Of a stretch of DNA of 64,000 nucleotides, positions 8,258 to 17,513 are shown in pieces; the stretch's first letter is position 1; every line of letters starts with the position of its first letter. The translations under genes were made by a program, and so were the position numbers. Source of the DNA: Paraferrimonas haliotis (GTDB taxonomy: Bacteria; Pseudomonadota; Gammaproteobacteria; Enterobacterales; Shewanellaceae); assembly GCF_002282895.1 (NCBI RefSeq), contig NZ_NRRB01000003.1:310001-374000 (forward strand), in the 5' to 3' direction. The notes beneath the pieces are model-generated. The model did not search any database and was not told the DNA's origin. It was given only the letters and a program-made list of their open reading frames with translations.

Positions 8258-11200
8258 TTAAAAATCAATGAAGTAGCCAAAATTCCACACCAAGCTCTCT
8301 CGGTTGTTTTGATCCGCACTTTGCCAGCGGGTTTTGAAAAACAATTCATCGCCCCCGACGATTGGGATACCAACCCCTAAGCTCAAACCGTACCCAACGC
8401 GTCGGGTAATAAAATCGTATTCCACGCTGGTATCAAAATAATACCTTGGCGGTGTTGCATCTGGCCCAGGAACCCCAACATCACCGTGAACCAAGTGCTG
8501 ACCTATGGTTAGCTTTCGATAGCGAGGTTGTAGAAACTGATCGGCGTTTGGGTTCAGGTTAGGCCCCAAATATTCACTGAGCCCGTACAATGGTTGCTCG
8601 CTAATACGGTTATTTTGATGATCGTATTGAGCGTATACCTGCCAACCCGGCTCACGGCTAAGTTGCTCGCTAATTCTCACCGAAGCCTTCAACTGAGAGC
8701 CTATTTCGTCGTCAAAGTCACTGCTAAAGCGTGCACTGGATAAACTGATAAGTGCCTGTTCATGACGTGTCGGCTGCCATGTAGCTATCCATTCAAGCCT
8801 ATCTTCATGTCCTAGTAACGCCAAATTTTCACTTTGAGTCGTAGGCATTTGATGGCTCAGTTTTAGCTGATGACTGACTCGGGCACTTCCTTTTACGTCT
8901 ACGCCAATAGATTGTCCAAACGTTGAGGTACCATGGCGCTGATACGCCATTAACTCGGCTTCAACCCGCTCAAACCAGCCCCAAGGCTGACCGCGCCAAC
9001 TGACATGGTAGCGCTCTCCTTGGTAGTCATCGAGCAAATCAGTGGTGGGCGTCCCATGTTCAGCCAGTGCATCAAAATTAAACCAACCATCAAACAGCGG
9101 ACGATAATAAGTCAGCTCCTCGGTGGCAACGCCCCAGGTTTGTTGTTGGGTGTGTTCAAAACGAATGCCATGGCTGTGTTCCGTGTGAATATCGGCCAAA
9201 AACCGTTGTAAAGGTGCAATTTGCTGCTTAGGTAACGACGGCGTTAGCGCCTGCTCTCCCATTTGCCAAGCGGCAAAGTTTTCCGACAGCAGATCTAACG
9301 CCGTAGCACGTTCAAAATCGCTGAGTTGAATAGAGTCTCGAGCTAAAACCTGCAGCGTTTGATAGTCTCGATTGGCAATGGCTATCGACATCACCACACT
9401 ATCGCTTAAGTGAGCCTGTTCCAGCAATTGAAACGCTTGCCAATAACGATACTTCTGCAGCGTAAAATCCGAGCGCATGGTTAATCCATAGGCTATTGTT
9501 TGACCGTCCGCACCGGCGACAATCGCTTGGTCGTTGTTAAGCTGCACGTAACTCATTGAAGCAAACACAGCAACAAGAGAACGGTAGCTCAGTTGTCCTT
9601 GCGGCAGTTGCTTAAGTTCGTCACTAAAGCGACTAAACACTTCCCATCGTAACCGTTGAGCCAAGGCTTCATTGCCCTGCTGCTGAGCCACCAGCGACCA
9701 ACTCAGTTTATCAGACACTCTTAATTTGTTAGCGCCAGCTAATAGTTGATACCAATGTTCCGCATGGGAAAACAACCCCAATTTAGAGGCCCCAAAGCCA
9801 AGCACTGGATAGAAGCTTATGTCTTGGCTGTGATTGGCAACCGCTTGCCAATAAAGTTTTTCCAGCCATTGTTGTTGGTCTAACTGGATGGCAATCCATA
9901 AGCTGCTTAGCAAGCTATCGCTGTCGTTTGGATAGCTCGCCAGTAATTGTTTGGCGATGGCTTGCGCCTGCGTTAACTGATTACGATAAATCTCAACTTG
10001 CAAACGCAGTCCTAGCGCTAATTGGCTATCATCTTGGCGGTGTGCTTCAAGGGCATTTGCCACTTGCTCCACCAACTGCGGATCTTGACTCACCAATCCA
10101 TGGTTTAATAGATGACCCAAAACCACAAGGGAGCCGGTTTGCTGGTAACTGCTCCAAAGTACCGTTCGATCGGCAACATCGCTGACATCCATTAGTTCCA
10201 CCAACCGAAATGGGTCGGCTTGTTGCGCATCGCTCTTGAGCAGTGCTAATTGAAAACGACGTTCTTGTTCGAGATTGCCACTGTACTGAGCAATGGCCTG
10301 CATTTCAGCGATTTGGCCTGGCGCTAACGACCCAACAGAATCGACTTGTTGGTGAACCTGCATGGCGTCGTGAGGTTGACCGAGATTAATAAAAGCATCG
10401 GCAAAATATTTCGCATCTTCAAAGACGAGTGGTTGCGTTGCCGGTTTAGCGTCCCACAGTTTAGCAATGGCACTGGCATCACCAACGAAGCCATGAAATC
10501 GAGCCAGTTGCGCCCAATATAAAGACGATTCAGGGAATAGTTCGTGTAAGGTCTGCAACCTTAACACCGTCGCTTTGGCGCCAAAGGCTTTATCGTTGTT
10601 ATCGACCCATTGTAATTGTTGCGACTTTGACAATTCGTCTGCTAACGCTAACCCATAGGAAAAATCACTGAGAGCCTTGATATCGGCTATGGCACTGGCT
10701 TCATCGAAGGCGTCTCTCAAGCGTTGTGGGGTTGAGTTTATTGCAATTAACCGTTTGCTGTAATCCAGTGCGAGTGCTGTTTGTCCGCGCCAACGAGCAA
10801 AGTTGTGAAGCTTTTCTAAATGGGATTCTTGTGCATCTACGCTGGCTACTTTTTCCAACCAGTAGCGCGCGGCGATCGAGTCCCCAGCCATACTGCTTAG
10901 TTCACTGGCTTGCAGCCAATCCGCGACACGAGTGCTGCTATTGGCTTTCATGATTGCAAAATAGGCCGCTTGCTTTGGTTGATTCGCACTCAGAGAAAAC
11001 GCCACCATAGCCTGCTCACATTGCGTTTGGCACAAGCCCTTTTGGCGTTGCTGTTGGTATAATGCAAAGCCCTTATCAAACTGAGATAACGCCTCATATA
11101 AGTTAAGTGTTTGTGCGAAGTTTTGCTGATTCGGTTGTTGCAGATACAGCTGGTATGCGTGCTCTACCGCTCGCCCAGGTAAATTTCCCTGTCGCGCGAG

Positions 11201-11746
11201 GTTAAGCAGTCGAGCATGATCTAAGCTGCTGGCGTGGTTGCGAATGTAGTAAGCGATATTAGGCCGGCCAATTTGCAGAGCGTAATTGCTAAACTGGTCG
11301 ATATTCGCCGCCTCAACATCAGACGTTTTGCTGAGTAAATACTGCTCCAATCGCTGTCGAGCTGAAGCGTCTCCCGCCAATGTGAGGTTTAATAAAGTAC
11401 TTGCATACAGTGAGTTGGCCGAGGTTTCCAAGTCAGTCCCGTCGAAACGCTCAATTGGGGTTAAGGTTCCTCGCGTGCTTTGATATTGGGCTAATCGGAA
11501 GTATTGGCGAGCCAAGCTGTAATCCAATTTAGCTGACGGTTGCTCGTGATCTTGCAGTACTTTTAAAAACGCAATGGCGATGTTGGGGTCTTGAGCCGAG
11601 TCCATCATGCGAATGAGTAAATCTCGGTTGGGTTGAAGCACCCACAATAAGCTCAGGGTCATCAACGCCAAGGTAAACAAACTGCCGCGATTGATAAGAA
11701 CAATGCGTTTTCGTTTGCTGTGTAGATCAAACTTGGCCGACTTCAC
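8258..11746 (-). CDS. pelB: PelB, TPR-rich outer-membrane export porin for Pel
   Basis: 1162 residues, close to the ~1190 of Pseudomonas PelB. There is a single N-terminal membrane anchor (about 18-38), then a long helical TPR superhelix (about 50-800) in the periplasm, then a C-terminal beta-barrel (about 880-1162) ending in ...NFGYFIDF with the terminal Phe expected for barrels. Known function: the barrel is the outer-membrane exit for Pel, and the TPR region contacts PelA and stimulates its deacetylation. The start overlaps the pelA stop by 4 bases (ATGA type). Confidence 0.95.
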   Translation of the reverse strand: MKSAKFDLHSKRKRIVLINRGSLFTLALMTLSLLWVLQPNRDLLIRMMDSAQDPNIAIAFLKVLQDHEQPSAKLDYSLARQYFRLAQYQSTRGTLTPIERFDGTDLETSANSLYASTLLNLTLAGDASARQRLEQYLLSKTSDVEAANIDQFSNYALQIGRPNIAYYIRNHASSLDHARLLNLARQGNLPGRAVEHAYQLYLQQPNQQNFAQTLNLYEALSQFDKGFALYQQQRQKGLCQTQCEQAMVAFSLSANQPKQAAYFAIMKANSSTRVADWLQASELSSMAGDSIAARYWLEKVASVDAQESHLEKLHNFARWRGQTALALDYSKRLIAINSTPQRLRDAFDEASAIADIKALSDFSYGLALADELSKSQQLQWVDNNDKAFGAKATVLRLQTLHELFPESSLYWAQLARFHGFVGDASAIAKLWDAKPATQPLVFEDAKYFADAFINLGQPHDAMQVHQQVDSVGSLAPGQIAEMQAIAQYSGNLEQERRFQLALLKSDAQQADPFRLVELMDVSDVADRTVLWSSYQQTGSLVVLGHLLNHGLVSQDPQLVEQVANALEAHRQDDSQLALGLRLQVEIYRNQLTQAQAIAKQLLASYPNDSDSLLSSLWIAIQLDQQQWLEKLYWQAVANHSQDISFYPVLGFGASKLGLFSHAEHWYQLLAGANKLRVSDKLSWSLVAQQQGNEALAQRLRWEVFSRFSDELKQLPQGQLSYRSLVAVFASMSYVQLNNDQAIVAGADGQTIAYGLTMRSDFTLQKYRYWQAFQLLEQAHLSDSVVMSIAIANRDYQTLQVLARDSIQLSDFERATALDLLSENFAAWQMGEQALTPSLPKQQIAPLQRFLADIHTEHSHGIRFEHTQQQTWGVATEELTYYRPLFDGWFNFDALAEHGTPTTDLLDDYQGERYHVSWRGQPWGWFERVEAELMAYQRHGTSTFGQSIGVDVKGSARVSHQLKLSHQMPTTQSENLALLGHEDRLEWIATWQPTRHEQALISLSSARFSSDFDDEIGSQLKASVRISEQLSREPGWQVYAQYDHQNNRISEQPLYGLSEYLGPNLNPNADQFLQPRYRKLTIGQHLVHGDVGVPGPDATPPRYYFDTSVEYDFITRRVGYGLSLGVGIPIVGGDELFFKTRWQSADQNNRESLVWNFGYFIDF

Positions 11747-14502
11747 TGAAAGCCACCATGCTCAACCCCATCATCGCACTCAATGTTAAACGAAAAGACT
11801 CCGCTTGCTGGCGATTGAATTGAAACAAATCCCTCTTGTTGGCTAATAGTGAATGAAGGCCCTGTTAACGCAGCGATGGTGCAGTTTTGATGAGCGCTGA
11901 ATGTCAACCTTAACGGCTGATGCGCAAGAATTTGAACCTGGGTGTGTTCGCTCTTATGCTGCCACTTTTCAACAATACCGTTAGCAAAGACTAAGAGCGG
12001 CCGCTTGAATGCGAGAGGCTGGCGTTGCGCTTGTAGTGAAAAACGAGCCCGATTGCTGGCAAGCGTCAGGTATTGACCATCGGGACCTGAGGCGATGCCG
12101 GCAATGCCGTTTGACTCGGCAGACAAACTTCCCAAATTGGCTACTCGCAAACTGCGCACGCCCGTAGACGCAACGTACCAATAATCATCAACAATACTCT
12201 TAGCAATACCGGTTTCATATAGCGATTGTGCTCTCGAGGCAAACTCACTGAGATAAAGCGGTGTAAATGGTTGTTGTTCGGCCCAGGTATAGACTTGTTT
12301 CAAAGCGCTTAGAGAACTTGGGTACTCACCAGAATACATGTGGTAATAGATGGCCACCGGTTTCATTCGCCGTGGGCTGCCTAGAATGTTAAAGGTTTCT
12401 ATTGAGCGTACGTACCCTTCAAAATTCTCTCCCCACAAATTGGTGTACAAGTTTTCATTCATTACCGGCGCATAAACTTGAACACCACTGGGGTGCCAAT
12501 TAAGGTGCGGATATACTTGTGACAACGACGGGTTGTCGTACACAACGTAGGTGTTGCCACCATTGACGTTGTATAACCCCAACGCTTTGGTTTTGTTGAT
12601 GATGGCTTCGGTGGGGTTGGCTTCGCCTGTCCATAAAAACACCTTCACTTGCTTACCCGGTGGTGCTAGGCGTTGATTGATGTAGTTAACACTGCCACTG
12701 ATTTCCCTATCATAATCCAATACATAACCAGGCACTGGCAGATGATCACCGTAGCGTTTTTCTTTAACGCTGGATTCTGTGTCCCAAAAAAACGGATGAC
12801 TGAATGTGTGGGAGGCAATCTCTACGTTCTCGAGGCTAAAGATCTCTTTTGCTATCGCCTCGAGCGCTGCGCTTTGTTGTGGGTAGAGGCCGTCCTTAGA
12901 AATTTCTGCCTCAATAATTGAAACCGTATGGGGCAAGGAATAGCGCTTTAACACCTGCTCTAATATGGTTTCGCCGGCAAACGGTTTTCCCTTCATCCAA
13001 GAGCGAGATGGAAAACCATCTCCATCAATGTGAATGGTCACTACTCGACGGCCCGACTCGGTAGTAACATCAGCCACAGGAATTTCAGCCAACCCTAACA
13101 GCGGCATGAGAACGTCAAACGGGTCATGTAGCCAACGGGATGCTTGCCCTGCCACCTCTTGAATTGCTGTTGGCGATAAGATCCCACCGCCCCAAGGTGC
13201 TTTAAAGCTTGCGATTCCTTGTTGGCCATTAGCATCGATAAGTTGTGACATCACGGTAATGGACTCATCGCTCGCTTGATAACGATACGCCCCCTGCTTA
13301 CCCGCAGACGGAGCCGGGTATAGCAATGACTTGCCCGCCTGTTGCAACTGTCCAACATATCGTCCCTGAGAAGACAGTCCTAACCGGTTTAACAGTTGTG
13401 TTTGTCTGGGCAGCTCGCCAATAAATACTGTGCTGATGTCCTCAAAAGTGGCGTCAATAAAATTGGCGACAAACGGCAAGCTAATGGACTGTGGTGGCAA
13501 CCAATACACGATCGCTTGCACCATGGATAAATCAATAGAATCTAACGCTTGCTCATGTATATCTAGGCATTTGGGGACGTACCCTTGATATTCTATCAAA
13601 CTGGATAAGTGGCGATGGCAAGAAGACAGCTGTTTCGAACGCAATTGTCCATCGTAGAAGCCGATGACGGTACGTGGAATCGGATAATGAATAGAGACGC
13701 CATACTCACTCAATAGCCCGTCGCTTATGTATGGCGTAAAACCGTCTTTGAGAATTTGCTGAGCCAGTGCAATACGCTCATCTTGGTTTTGCGGGGCATA
13801 GTCGATAACAATCGCTTCACTGCCGTTCGATTGCGCCTTAATAAGTTGATTTCGCAACCAACCGATATCAGCTTCGCTTTGCTGATAATAGCGGTTATTC
13901 GCCACATCGTAGCCATTGCGATACGACTCCGCTACCACAGCGGTTGGAACAAAGTCTATCCTATCTAACAATTGAAAGCCGCGATTAAAGAGTAGCTTAG
14001 GAGCAATGTGTTGCAGCTCCTCTAACAAGCTTATTAACGCAGATTCTTGACTGGAATACGCCGGCGGCGCGAGCGCTAACTGGTAACTGTCGAGTGTGTC
14101 CAGAAACAAACCGTGATAACCACTGGCCATGAGTTGTTGCGCTTGCTGGGTAAGGTGTTGGCGCCACATGTCATTTTCGGCGTTCATGATGCTTGCTTGC
14201 CAAGCTGGGTTTTCACCTAAGAGAGCGTCTTCTAACGCCGAGGGCAGCGTTCCTGATATTTCGCCAACGCTGAGGTAAACATAGACTTCTACCCCAGCTC
14301 TTTTCAGCTGGTTTAGTTGATCGGCTGACAAACTGTTGGCGTCAACAACGACTCGCTCAAAGCTTAATAGGTATTGAGTGGAATGTACCTTTGAATAATA
14401 GAAGGCGATCGAGCGCTCACTCGATTGCGATTTAGCGTCTGCAAACCAACTGATAAACGCAGCGAATACAAAGGTTACTAACGATATGAACTTGGTGTCC
14501 AT
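11743..14502 (-). CDS. pelA: PelA, bifunctional Pel hydrolase/deacetylase
   Basis: 919 residues with a signal peptide (about 1-24). Domain order matches known PelA. A GH114-type endo-alpha-1,4-N-acetylgalactosaminidase domain (about 28-290) carries FLDTLDS (D135/D138) and VVAES with E192, the likely catalytic acid. A Rossmann-like region follows (about 290-470), then a CE4-like deacetylase domain with D493-G-D495 and H565-x3-H569, the metal-binding and base residues. A beta-rich C-terminal region closes the chain. Known PelA deacetylates Pel in the periplasm, which makes it cationic, and can cleave the polymer. All key residues are present, so both activities are likely retained. First gene of the seven-gene operon. 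Confidence 0.95.
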   Translation of the reverse strand: MDTKFISLVTFVFAAFISWFADAKSQSSERSIAFYYSKVHSTQYLLSFERVVVDANSLSADQLNQLKRAGVEVYVYLSVGEISGTLPSALEDALLGENPAWQASIMNAENDMWRQHLTQQAQQLMASGYHGLFLDTLDSYQLALAPPAYSSQESALISLLEELQHIAPKLLFNRGFQLLDRIDFVPTAVVAESYRNGYDVANNRYYQQSEADIGWLRNQLIKAQSNGSEAIVIDYAPQNQDERIALAQQILKDGFTPYISDGLLSEYGVSIHYPIPRTVIGFYDGQLRSKQLSSCHRHLSSLIEYQGYVPKCLDIHEQALDSIDLSMVQAIVYWLPPQSISLPFVANFIDATFEDISTVFIGELPRQTQLLNRLGLSSQGRYVGQLQQAGKSLLYPAPSAGKQGAYRYQASDESITVMSQLIDANGQQGIASFKAPWGGGILSPTAIQEVAGQASRWLHDPFDVLMPLLGLAEIPVADVTTESGRRVVTIHIDGDGFPSRSWMKGKPFAGETILEQVLKRYSLPHTVSIIEAEISKDGLYPQQSAALEAIAKEIFSLENVEIASHTFSHPFFWDTESSVKEKRYGDHLPVPGYVLDYDREISGSVNYINQRLAPPGKQVKVFLWTGEANPTEAIINKTKALGLYNVNGGNTYVVYDNPSLSQVYPHLNWHPSGVQVYAPVMNENLYTNLWGENFEGYVRSIETFNILGSPRRMKPVAIYYHMYSGEYPSSLSALKQVYTWAEQQPFTPLYLSEFASRAQSLYETGIAKSIVDDYWYVASTGVRSLRVANLGSLSAESNGIAGIASGPDGQYLTLASNRARFSLQAQRQPLAFKRPLLVFANGIVEKWQHKSEHTQVQILAHQPLRLTFSAHQNCTIAALTGPSFTISQQEGFVSIQSPASGVFSFNIECDDGVEHGGFQ

Positions 14503-14536
14503 TCCCCAACAATTCAGTACAACAAGGCAATCGTTT

Positions 14537-14542
14537 GAGTAT
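14537..14542 (-). promoter_or_regulatory. Candidate -10 element of the pel operon promoter
   Basis: On the minus strand TATACT lies about 35 bases before the pelA ATG. The best -35 candidate 17 bases upstream is the poor TTTCAT, so an activator may be needed. This is pattern matching only. Confidence 0.3.
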
Positions 14543-14637
14543 ACTGAGCAGCAGCGGTTAATGAAACGATTATTTTGCGCGAATCAGAGGTATTTTTTGG
14601 TACTGCGAACGTTTAAAACACTATTGAGGAAACCGGC

Positions 14638-14657
14638 CTGGCACCAGTTGGTGCCAG
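14638..14657. promoter_or_regulatory. Inverted repeat upstream of pelA
   Basis: CTGGCACCA-GT-TGGTGCCAG, perfect 9-base arms with a 2-base centre. It lies between the stop of the small membrane protein gene and pelA, about 100 bases upstream of the candidate pelA -10. No T-tract follows on either strand, so it looks more like a protein-binding operator than a terminator. A hairpin ending the upstream transcript cannot be excluded. Confidence 0.4.
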
Positions 14658-14682
14658 TGACGCCGTTTTGTTTGGCTAGCCT

Positions 14683-14994
14683 TTAAAGGATGTGATAGTA
14701 AATAATCACTGCGAACAATATGAGCCCCGCCAATGTTGCCAGTGATTTCTTAACAATCGACACTTCTTCGGAGATGCTCAGCAAAATGGTGTAAAAAGGC
14801 ATACCGACAATAGCACCAATACCCCAACCGATAACCGCGCCCACCAATTGGTCAACGTGGTAACCTTCAATAGCAAAGAGAAAACAAAATCCGAAACCAA
14901 TAACGCCGGCGAAGTATTTGAAAAAATCATTTACTCCTGCAGCCCGTTTAAAAGGCTGATTAAGCCCGGATGGATCATGAGAAAAGTCATTCAT
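14683..14994 (-). CDS. Small membrane protein, three predicted helices
   Basis: 103 residues. A polar N terminus (about 1-22) is followed by three hydrophobic segments (about 25-45, 48-70, 83-102), with the C terminus ending ...FAVIIYYHIL. I do not recognise the family. Glycine-rich middle helices (VIGWGIGAIVGMPF) suggest tight helix packing. It sits between the pel operon and the lipoprotein gene and could be transcribed in the same direction as pelA. An unbroken link to pel is not shown, because about 180 bases and an inverted repeat separate them. Confidence 0.6.
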   Translation of the reverse strand: MNDFSHDPSGLNQPFKRAAGVNDFFKYFAGVIGFGFCFLFAIEGYHVDQLVGAVIGWGIGAIVGMPFYTILLSISEEVSIVKKSLATLAGLILFAVIIYYHIL

Positions 14995-15204
14995 AATTTG
15001 ATACTCCTAAGTAGATAACTTCAGACTACTCTCAGTTGGTGGCTTTACTGTGTGGTTTACTTGAGTGTTTGTGGAGTGTTTAAGCAGCATTTGTGACGCG
15101 TTTGTAAAGGGCAACGTTTGAAAGATGCTTTCTACAAATCAAACGTTAACTCAATCAGTTAGAAACTATTAACTTGCTCACGACCCAACGCTAAGACAAG
15201 TTTC

Positions 15205-15237
15205 GCGCATCACAACTTCAGAATATTTGTGATGCGC
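15205..15237. repeat. Perfect 11-base inverted repeat in intergenic DNA
   Basis: GCGCATCACAA (15205-15215) and TTGTGATGCGC (15227-15237) flank an 11-base loop. It lies 26 bases past the stop of the exported phosphatase-fold gene. No T-run follows, so it is a weak terminator candidate, or a hairpin stabilising the 3' end of that mRNA. Confidence 0.5.
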
Positions 15238-15262
15238 AACAAGTTAACAAGGCGTTTATCAA

Positions 15263-16207
15263 TTAAAGCCTTAAATCGACACTCACAGGGCAATGATCAC
15301 TGAGCATGTCTTCTTCTTTTAAATCTCCCTGAGCATAACCAAAGCCGTGGCTAAACGCCGAACCCTCAACGTATGCTTGAGCCACGTCAGAGCTTGCTAG
15401 GATATGATCAATCGGATTGGGATAACGCGGATGACAGCCCAAAATATCGGTGAGGTTTTCTACGCGATTGCCGGAGCCATTCAAACTGTGGATTTGTTGC
15501 CAAAGCACATTGCCATTGTTGGCCAGTTGATGATTAAAATCGCCCAACACGATAAACGGTGTCTTATTGTTTAAGCGCTGTTCCATCCAATTCTTTAAGA
15601 AGGGTGCTTGCAGCGCCAGTTGATGGCACGCGTATCGATCACTGGTAAGGTAATCAGCAACGAAACAACCGCTTTTCATGTGAACCGTCATCACTTCAAC
15701 CGCTGGACTAAAGTCAGTAAGCGTGAGCACTACCCCATGACGCAGGCCATTGCCGTCTAATTCCAGCTCGGTAAGATTATCGGCGGATTGATAGGTGTAA
15801 TTCACCCCTTTGCGAATCGCGAAACCAACTTTTTGTTGGGTTGAACGCTGCCCTGGATTGGCGTTGCAATCGTAGCTGCCAGTATCTGCTCGGCCAGAAA
15901 ACGCAATATTCCATTCATTTGCAGGAAACACTCGCTGCATGGCTTGCGCATTATCCACTTCTTGTAACGCCACTACATCAGCATCAATGGTCTTAGCAAA
16001 CGCTCTTAAGGTTTGGTAATCCGCCTCAGTGCGAGGTAAACAGCCTTGACCGTCAAATTGCGCTAGGTGTTCGATATTCCAAGTAGCGATACGCAGGGTG
16101 CTTTGTGGTTTGGAGGGAGCGCTAGCCTCTGGCGAATCGCTAGCGCAACCGCTGATAAGCATGCTTAATAAGCCACAACCGACAATCAAACTAACCAACT
16201 TCTTCAT
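15263..16207 (-). CDS. Lipoprotein of the endonuclease/exonuclease/phosphatase fold
   Basis: 314 residues. Lipoprotein signal peptide with the lipobox LISGC, lipidated Cys at about residue 21. The EEP fold (DNase I-like) is clear: ATWNIEHL (about 43-50), VVALQEVDN with the metal-binding Glu (about 78-86), GDFNHQL (about 222-228) and the C-terminal SDHCPVSVDL with the catalytic Asp-His pair. Family members hydrolyse phosphodiesters or phosphomonoesters of DNA, RNA, lipids or inositides. The surface location suggests scavenging of nucleic acid or phosphate esters, and its position next to the pst operon is compatible with that. Substrate is not predictable. No Pho box was seen directly upstream. 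Confidence 0.85.
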   Translation of the reverse strand: MKKLVSLIVGCGLLSMLISGCASDSPEASAPSKPQSTLRIATWNIEHLAQFDGQGCLPRTEADYQTLRAFAKTIDADVVALQEVDNAQAMQRVFPANEWNIAFSGRADTGSYDCNANPGQRSTQQKVGFAIRKGVNYTYQSADNLTELELDGNGLRHGVVLTLTDFSPAVEVMTVHMKSGCFVADYLTSDRYACHQLALQAPFLKNWMEQRLNNKTPFIVLGDFNHQLANNGNVLWQQIHSLNGSGNRVENLTDILGCHPRYPNPIDHILASSDVAQAYVEGSAFSHGFGYAQGDLKEEDMLSDHCPVSVDLRL

Positions 16208-16326
16208 GATTTTCTCTTTGTTTTTATGTAAGTAGAGGCAGTATAAAGGCTTCTATCTGAAGCTAAAGCCCCTTGCAATGGCTTTGTTATCTACTTCAAA
16301 TAAAAAAATTCGCCACATTTTTTCGC

Positions 16327-16360
16327 CTGTAATAAAACTGACATACAGGGTTAATAAGAT
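16327..16360 (+). promoter_or_regulatory. Pho box and -10 of the pst-arsJ operon
   Basis: CTGTAATAAAACTGACAT (16327-16344) matches the PhoB consensus of two CTGTCAT-like 7-mers separated by an A/T-rich 4-mer, with about one mismatch in each 7-mer. Ten bases downstream lies TAAGAT (16355-16360), a good -10, which is the spacing seen at PhoB-activated promoters lacking a -35. The pstS ATG follows about 80 bases later. Predicts induction by phosphate starvation. Confidence 0.7.
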
Positions 16361-16439
16361 GCCTATCGTCCAAGAGACAAACCAATAAAAACTCATTCAT
16401 TTTAATGTGCAGCTATAAAAATTAGCTCGGAGAACTCTG

Positions 16440-17489
16440 ATGAAACCGATCGGCATTTTGTTAGGCGCAGCTTTAACCGCCGCTCTATTTATTACTCCTT
16501 CACAAGCGAGTGCTGAAACCCGCCTACAAGGCTCTGGTGCAAGCTTTCCTTTCCCAATCTACTCTAAGTGGTTCCGCGACTACAGCCGAGCAACAGACGG
16601 CGTGCGGGTTGACTATCAGGCCAAAGGCAGCGGCGCTGGCATTAGTGACTTCACCAACCAAGTAGTGGATTTTGCGGGCTCTGATGCCGCTATGAATGAC
16701 AGCGAGCTGGCAGCAGTTAACAACGGCGCAGTATTACTGCCAATTACCGCCGGTGAAATTGTATTAACTTACAATCTGCCAGGTGTTTCTAAATTGAAGT
16801 TGCCACGCGATGTTTACCCACTTATTTTTACCGGCGAGATCAGCAAATGGAATGATCCTCGCATTGTTGCAGCAAACCCTGGTGTTGATTTGCCTAACCG
16901 CAATATTACCGTCGTGGTGCGTTCAGACTCATCTGGTACAACCTATGTCTACACTGGCCACTTAGCTCGCATCAACAAGAGCTTTGAAGAAAAGGTGGGT
17001 CAAGGTAAAGCGCCACAATGGCCATCATCGAACCGTTTCGTTCGAGCGCCTAAAAACGATGGTATTACAGCTACCGTTAAACAAACTCCAGGCTCCATTG
17101 GTTACATTGAGTATGGCTACGCCAAATTAACCAAAATGCCAACCGTAGACTTGGAAAACGCGGCGGGTAACTTTGTTGAAGCGGGCGCTGAAACCGGTGC
17201 TGCAGCGCTTGCAAGTGCTGACTTTCCTCAAGGCAACCTACCTGGCTCAGACATCAAAGACCTTAGAGCCTGGGTATACGACCCAAGCGGCGCAGACGCT
17301 TACCCTATCGCCACATTTACCTGGTTGATTTTCCCAGAAACTCAAGACGCCAAAAAAGCTGCTGCGGCTCGTGACCTTGTTGAGTACATGTTGACAGAAG
17401 GCCAAAAGAGTGCCGATGCAATGGGCTACATTCCATTGCCGCAAAACGTTATTGAAATGGTGCGCTTAGAAGCGCAAAAAATTAAGTAA
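16440..17489 (+). CDS. pstS: PstS, periplasmic phosphate-binding protein
   Basis: 349 residues with a signal peptide (about 1-25, ending ASA). Phosphate-pocket motifs are all present: GSGASFPFP (about 31-39), KGSGAG with S64, VDFAGSD with D82 (the aspartate that hydrogen-bonds phosphate), and RSDSSGTT with R161, D163, S165, G166 and T167. It delivers phosphate to the PstCAB transporter. First gene of a seven-gene run. An 82-base gap with a hairpin separates it from pstC, which commonly allows the binding protein to be made in excess. Confidence 0.96.
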   Translation: MKPIGILLGAALTAALFITPSQASAETRLQGSGASFPFPIYSKWFRDYSRATDGVRVDYQAKGSGAGISDFTNQVVDFAGSDAAMNDSELAAVNNGAVLLPITAGEIVLTYNLPGVSKLKLPRDVYPLIFTGEISKWNDPRIVAANPGVDLPNRNITVVVRSDSSGTTYVYTGHLARINKSFEEKVGQGKAPQWPSSNRFVRAPKNDGITATVKQTPGSIGYIEYGYAKLTKMPTVDLENAAGNFVEAGAETGAAALASADFPQGNLPGSDIKDLRAWVYDPSGADAYPIATFTWLIFPETQDAKKAAAARDLVEYMLTEGQKSADAMGYIPLPQNVIEMVRLEAQKIK

Positions 17490-17513
17490 CTGAAAACAGA
17501 AACTTAACTTTGA

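Noticed and set aside
8245..8373. Longer start for PelC at 8373
   Set aside because: Would overlap pelB by over 100 bases and destroy the lipoprotein signal. The GTG at 8244 has a good AGGGGA site.
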